Positions 7,428 through 10,131 of a DNA stretch of 10,131 nucleotides are shown in pieces; position 1 is the first letter of the stretch, and each line of letters opens with the position of its first letter. A model generated the notes under the pieces. It had not been told where the DNA came from, searched no databases, and saw nothing but the letters and a program-made list of their open reading frames with translations. This DNA comes from Halieaceae bacterium. Lineage in GTDB: Bacteria; Pseudomonadota; Gammaproteobacteria; Pseudomonadales; Halieaceae. The translations under genes and the position numbers were made by a program. The stretch is taken from positions 1 through 10,131 of the forward strand of contig QXYP01000298.1 of NCBI GenBank assembly GCA_009886815.1, written 5' to 3'.

Positions 7428-7444
7428 AAAGGAATGACTCCTTG
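7428..7444 (+). promoter_or_regulatory. ribosome binding site that decides the TTG start
   Basis: AAAGGA (7428-7433) lies 8 bases before TTG 7442-7444. In this frame a TAA at 7427-7429 blocks any earlier start, and the first downstream Met codon comes after the catalytic HAD motif, so TTG is the only start that keeps the enzyme whole. An ATG at 7434-7436 touches the AAAGGA, is in another frame, and ends at TGA 7443-7445 after three codons. Confidence 0.7.
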
Positions 7445-9235
7445 AATTTTTCTAAACTCCTCGCCGATATCGATGCCTCAAAGCCGGGCCCTGAAACAGC
7501 GGCAATCTTTGATTTCGATGGCACCATTATCGCCGGATTTTCTGCCACAGTGTTCCTGCAAGACGCATTAACACGTGGCGAGCTTAAGCCCGATGAACTT
7601 TATGAACTCACCCGAGCACTCACCGGCTTTGGTTTGGGCAATATGGGATTTTCAGCTCTGATGGCTGTTCATGCCCAGTATTTGGCAGGACGCAACGAGG
7701 ACGAATACACCCGCAACAGCGAACGCTTGTTCCGCAAAAAAATAGCCCGGCTCATTTACCCGGAGGCACGGGAACTGATTGCGGCTCATCAAGCAAAAGG
7801 TCACTCGGTCGCCATTATCAGTTCAGCAACACCGTACCAAGTACTGCCAGCGGCGAAAGACCTCAATATTGATCGCGTATTTTGTACCGGACTGGAGGTA
7901 GAAGACGGCCGCTTTACCGGCGCGGTCGTTAAGCCAACCTGCTTTGGCGAAGGCAAGGTCGATGCTGCTCAGGCTTTGGCGCGAGATACCGGTGCGGATC
8001 TGAGTCAGAGCTTCTTCTATTCTGACAGTGTCGACGATATTCAATTACTCGAATATGTGGGGCGACCCGTCACTTTGAACCCCAGAAAGCGACTCAAGCA
8101 AATCACCAAAGAGAATAATTGGCCCACGACAACTTTCGATAGCCGGGGCCGAATATCTGTCAATCGGTTTCTACGATCGGTCGCTGCCACTGGCTCCCTC
8201 GTGGGTAGCGTTGCAGCAGCGCTGCCCCTCTACGCGTTGACAGGCTCTAAAAGAGACTCCCTCAACTTTTCGATCTCGTTATTTGCCGATACCTGCAGTG
8301 CGTTGATAGGGCTTGATCTAGAGGTCAATGGTGAACAGCATTTGTGGGCCCAGCGTCCGGCTGTGTTTATGTTTAATCACCAGAGCAAGGCTGACGTCGC
8401 TGTTATGGCGCGCCTAGTCCGGCGCGATGTTGTTGCCGTCGGGAAAAAGGAAATTCAGCGCATGCCCCTGATTGGCCAAGCCATGGGGGCGGCGGGGGTT
8501 GTCTTTATTGACCGCTCTGATCGGAATAAGGCCATAGAATCTATGGCACCACTTGCAACGGCCATGCGAGAGGAGGGACAGTCTCTGGTGATTGCACCAG
8601 AGGGTACTCGCGCTCCAACGCGCAAGTTGGCCCCTTTTAAAAAGGGTGGCTTCCACATGGCGATGCAAGTCGGCGTGCCCATTGTGCCGGTTGTGATTCA
8701 TAACGCAGGGGACATTGCGCCAAAAGGCGATTTTGTCTTCAAGCCGGGCACCGTGCGCGTAGACGTGCTACCACCGGTCGACACCACTGACTGGACGCTG
8801 GATAAAATGGACGAACAAGTCACAGGGGTTCGCAACCTGTTCCTGCAAGCCCTAGGGCAACCGGAACAAACTGTGGAGCAGACGCTGAAAGAGCAACAAG
8901 CACTCCCTGAAGATATGCGTCCCGAAAAAGCCGGTAAAGCGGCCAAAAAACCAAGGGCTACGACCAAGAAAAAAACCGTGAGCAAAGTTTTAAGCAAAGC
9001 GGCCGCAAAAGGTCGGCAAGTGGCTGGCAAACGCCCCACCCAACCTAAGGTTAAAAAAGAGAGCGCATCGTCACCCGCTGCCAAACCCAAAAAGGCGGCA
9101 AAGCCCAAGGTCGCGAGCAAAAATAAAGCCACCCCCAAAACAGCCGCTGCAAAAACTACGGCGCGCAAAAAAGCGCGCACCACCAGCAAACCGCGAGGAG
9201 CTTCTGTAAAGCCGAAGCTGGCTTCGGGAAGGTAA
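7442..9235 (+). CDS. plsC: HAD-IB phosphatase fused to PlsC-type acyltransferase, with Lys/Ala-rich C-terminal tail
   Basis: A 597-residue fusion. The N-terminal HAD-IB domain (about 20-225, phosphoserine-phosphatase-like) has DFDGT (24-28, nucleophile D24), SSATPY (127-132), motif III Lys near GEGK (K172) and YSDSVDD (193-199), so it appears catalytically complete. A hydrophobic stretch (about 247-266) may touch or enter the membrane. The PlsC/LPLAT domain (about 285-470) has the HX4D motif NHQSKAD (312-318; H313, D318), FIDRSDR (355-361), EGTR (387-390) and VPIVPV (412-417). It should acylate 1-acyl-glycerol-3-phosphate to phosphatidate at the inner membrane; the HAD substrate is unknown. 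Residues 497-597 form a low-complexity tail with 27 Lys, 7 Arg, one Glu and no aromatic residue, much like histone H1 tails. HAD-PlsC fusions are known, including mycobacterial PlsC; the long tail is the oddity. A PlsB-like gene follows after 9 bases, so the two are almost surely co-translated. Confidence 0.9.
   Translation: MNFSKLLADIDASKPGPETAAIFDFDGTIIAGFSATVFLQDALTRGELKPDELYELTRALTGFGLGNMGFSALMAVHAQYLAGRNEDEYTRNSERLFRKKIARLIYPEARELIAAHQAKGHSVAIISSATPYQVLPAAKDLNIDRVFCTGLEVEDGRFTGAVVKPTCFGEGKVDAAQALARDTGADLSQSFFYSDSVDDIQLLEYVGRPVTLNPRKRLKQITKENNWPTTTFDSRGRISVNRFLRSVAATGSLVGSVAAALPLYALTGSKRDSLNFSISLFADTCSALIGLDLEVNGEQHLWAQRPAVFMFNHQSKADVAVMARLVRRDVVAVGKKEIQRMPLIGQAMGAAGVVFIDRSDRNKAIESMAPLATAMREEGQSLVIAPEGTRAPTRKLAPFKKGGFHMAMQVGVPIVPVVIHNAGDIAPKGDFVFKPGTVRVDVLPPVDTTDWTLDKMDEQVTGVRNLFLQALGQPEQTVEQTLKEQQALPEDMRPEKAGKAAKKPRATTKKKTVSKVLSKAAAKGRQVAGKRPTQPKVKKESASSPAAKPKKAAKPKVASKNKATPKTAAAKTTARKKARTTSKPRGASVKPKLASGR
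8930..9232 (+). repeat. low-complexity Lys/Ala/Pro/Thr coding tract
   Basis: This tract encodes residues 497-597 of the acyltransferase fusion. Short AAKPK, KKAAKPK and KxTxK-like units recur without an exact period. Over 101 residues there are 34 Lys plus Arg against a single acidic residue, and no Phe, Trp or Tyr. It is continuous in frame with the acyltransferase and ends in TAA 9233-9235. Disorder and binding to a polyanion (acidic lipid, LPS, RNA or DNA) are inferred from composition alone. Confidence 0.7.
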
Positions 9236-9244
9236 TTTTTGGTT

Positions 9245-10131
9245 ATGGCTACAGCCTATCCTGAGATCATTGATCGGAACTCGCCATGGCCAGATGACCA
9301 GCGCCCCATTATATTTTTGCTGGATGCAACATCGGGCACTGAGCGCCAACTTTTGACCGACTGGATTAGTGCCCACAAACCCGAGGGTGCTGAAGCCCAA
9401 ATTATTCAACTTTCTCTGGGAGACGACCGAAAGCCCCTGGAGGTGACGCCTTTACTCAATGCCCTGGCGCAAGATGTCGACATTTTAGTGGCCCCCCTCC
9501 GAGTGGCCTGGACTCCCAGTGCCGGCGCGGTTGCTGCAGGCCCCCGTTTACGCGATTTAATTCAGGGACCCGAGCGACGTCCTGGCCCATTGCGATCACG
9601 GTATACCCTCTTTCGCCACCCGGAGCGGGTCCACCTCATTAAAGGTTCACCCGATGGCACAGAAACCATGGCTGTGCGCTTTGCGGGGAAGTACGCTATT
9701 GAAGCGAAGGGCAACCGAGAAGCCTTTGCAATCTTCATTGCGCGACAAGCCGCCATCGTCCTAGACGCAACAGAGCGGAAACTGCAAGGAGGGCGCTACA
9801 AGGTTCCTCGATATATTGCGCAGTCCCTGCGCAGCAACCAAATACTCAAGGATCAGCTGGCTAATATTGCGGCCGATCGTGGCGAGCCCATCGGTGAGAT
9901 CAAAGAAGAGCTCAATGAGTATTTCAAAGAGATGATCTCTATACCGACCAGCTTCTGGCTTGATGTTTGGATCAAGTTTTGCAATTTTTGCCTGGGTCTG
10001 GGCTACGAAAGAGCGCTGAACTACAACCCTCAAGACCTGGAACGTGTAAGGAGTATCGTTCGCGACCATCCCTCCGCACTGCTGTGGACCCATAAAACCT
10101 ATATCGACGGCTTTGTGGTACCCAAGCTCCT
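9245..10131 (+). CDS. plsB: PlsB-type glycerol-3-phosphate acyltransferase, 3' end cut off
   Basis: The first 295 residues of a PlsB-family acyltransferase that esterifies the sn-1 position of glycerol-3-phosphate, the first step of phosphatidate synthesis, at the inner membrane. The N-terminal helper region is present, with IIFLLDATSGTERQLL (about 22-37), RYKVPRYIAQSL (near 189-200) and an Asn/Glu/Lys-rich helical part (about 205-235). The acyltransferase domain begins near the right edge: HPSALLWTHKTYIDGFVVP contains the HX4D motif, H283 to D288. Later motifs lie outside the window. The pattern, including HK/RxYIDGxVVP after a LxxHP stretch, resembles mycobacterial PlsB2, whose gene neighbours that of a HAD-PlsC fusion, as here. 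ATG 9245 follows the previous stop by 9 bases; a GGGAAGG (9226-9232) lies 12 bases before it. An in-frame TTG at 9239 has better spacing from that site and would add two residues. A related substrate such as dihydroxyacetone phosphate cannot be excluded. Confidence 0.83.
   Translation, partial: MATAYPEIIDRNSPWPDDQRPIIFLLDATSGTERQLLTDWISAHKPEGAEAQIIQLSLGDDRKPLEVTPLLNALAQDVDILVAPLRVAWTPSAGAVAAGPRLRDLIQGPERRPGPLRSRYTLFRHPERVHLIKGSPDGTETMAVRFAGKYAIEAKGNREAFAIFIARQAAIVLDATERKLQGGRYKVPRYIAQSLRSNQILKDQLANIAADRGEPIGEIKEELNEYFKEMISIPTSFWLDVWIKFCNFCLGLGYERALNYNPQDLERVRSIVRDHPSALLWTHKTYIDGFVVPKL

Noticed and set aside
8698..9189. 163-codon minus-strand frame with hydrophobic Ala/Leu/Phe-rich stretches opposite the Lys-rich tail
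   Set aside because: The hydrophobic look comes from reading Lys/Ala codons backwards; the plus-strand frame is continuous with a complete acyltransferase.
9761..10093. 110-codon minus-strand frame near the right end
   Set aside because: Shadow of the PlsB-like gene, whose HX4D motif and family pattern are on the plus strand.
1..10131. A defence island, CRISPR array, mobile element or new multi-gene system
   Set aside because: No repeat-spacer pattern, transposase, integrase, toxin-antitoxin pair or defence domain was seen; the genes are recognisable metabolic or envelope genes except for one unidentified protein.

Overview
The window looks like ordinary chromosomal DNA from a free-living, probably marine, gammaproteobacterium. 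The evidence is a ModF-type double ABC ATPase resembling E. coli ModF, an AsmA-family envelope protein (which implies a Gram-negative envelope), and the general gene style. I cannot place the genus. I see no rRNA, tRNA, insertion sequence, phage gene or CRISPR array.

Layout. The left end holds the 3' part of an Sfp-type phosphopantetheinyl transferase (1-483, +). An unidentified minus-strand gene (814-356) converges on it and overlaps its last 128 bases. A 358-base gap with no convincing gene follows. Next come two plus-strand genes 70 bases apart: a ModF-like tandem ABC ATPase (1173-2600) and a very long AsmA-family protein (2671-6249). A minus-strand P-loop kinase of the D-glycerate 3-kinase type (7257-6295) faces the end of the AsmA gene. 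Across a 184-base divergent intergenic region, a plus-strand acyltransferase pair begins: a HAD phosphatase-PlsC fusion (7442-9235, TTG start), and 9 bases later a PlsB-type glycerol-3-phosphate acyltransferase (9245 to the right edge, cut at its first acyltransferase motif).

How the genes fit together. The right half is about glycerolipid synthesis. A PlsB-like enzyme would make 1-acyl-glycerol-3-phosphate, the PlsC domain would add the second acyl chain to give phosphatidate, and the fused HAD domain could act as a phosphatase on a small phosphate ester or on phosphatidate-type lipids. The pairing and both architectures resemble mycobacterial PlsC/PlsB2 more than the stand-alone enterobacterial PlsB and PlsC. 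The AsmA protein belongs to a family linked to phospholipid movement between inner and outer membranes, but it is a separate transcription unit, so a shared role is only an inference.

The points most worth a second look are: the roughly 100-residue histone-H1-like Lys/Ala tail on the acyltransferase fusion; the degenerate first nucleotide-binding domain of the ModF-like protein beside an intact second one; the strongly basic low-complexity insert in the AsmA protein, encoded with 15-base repeats and an A9 tract; and the unidentified gene overlapping the phosphopantetheinyl transferase. I found no clearly new multi-gene system.
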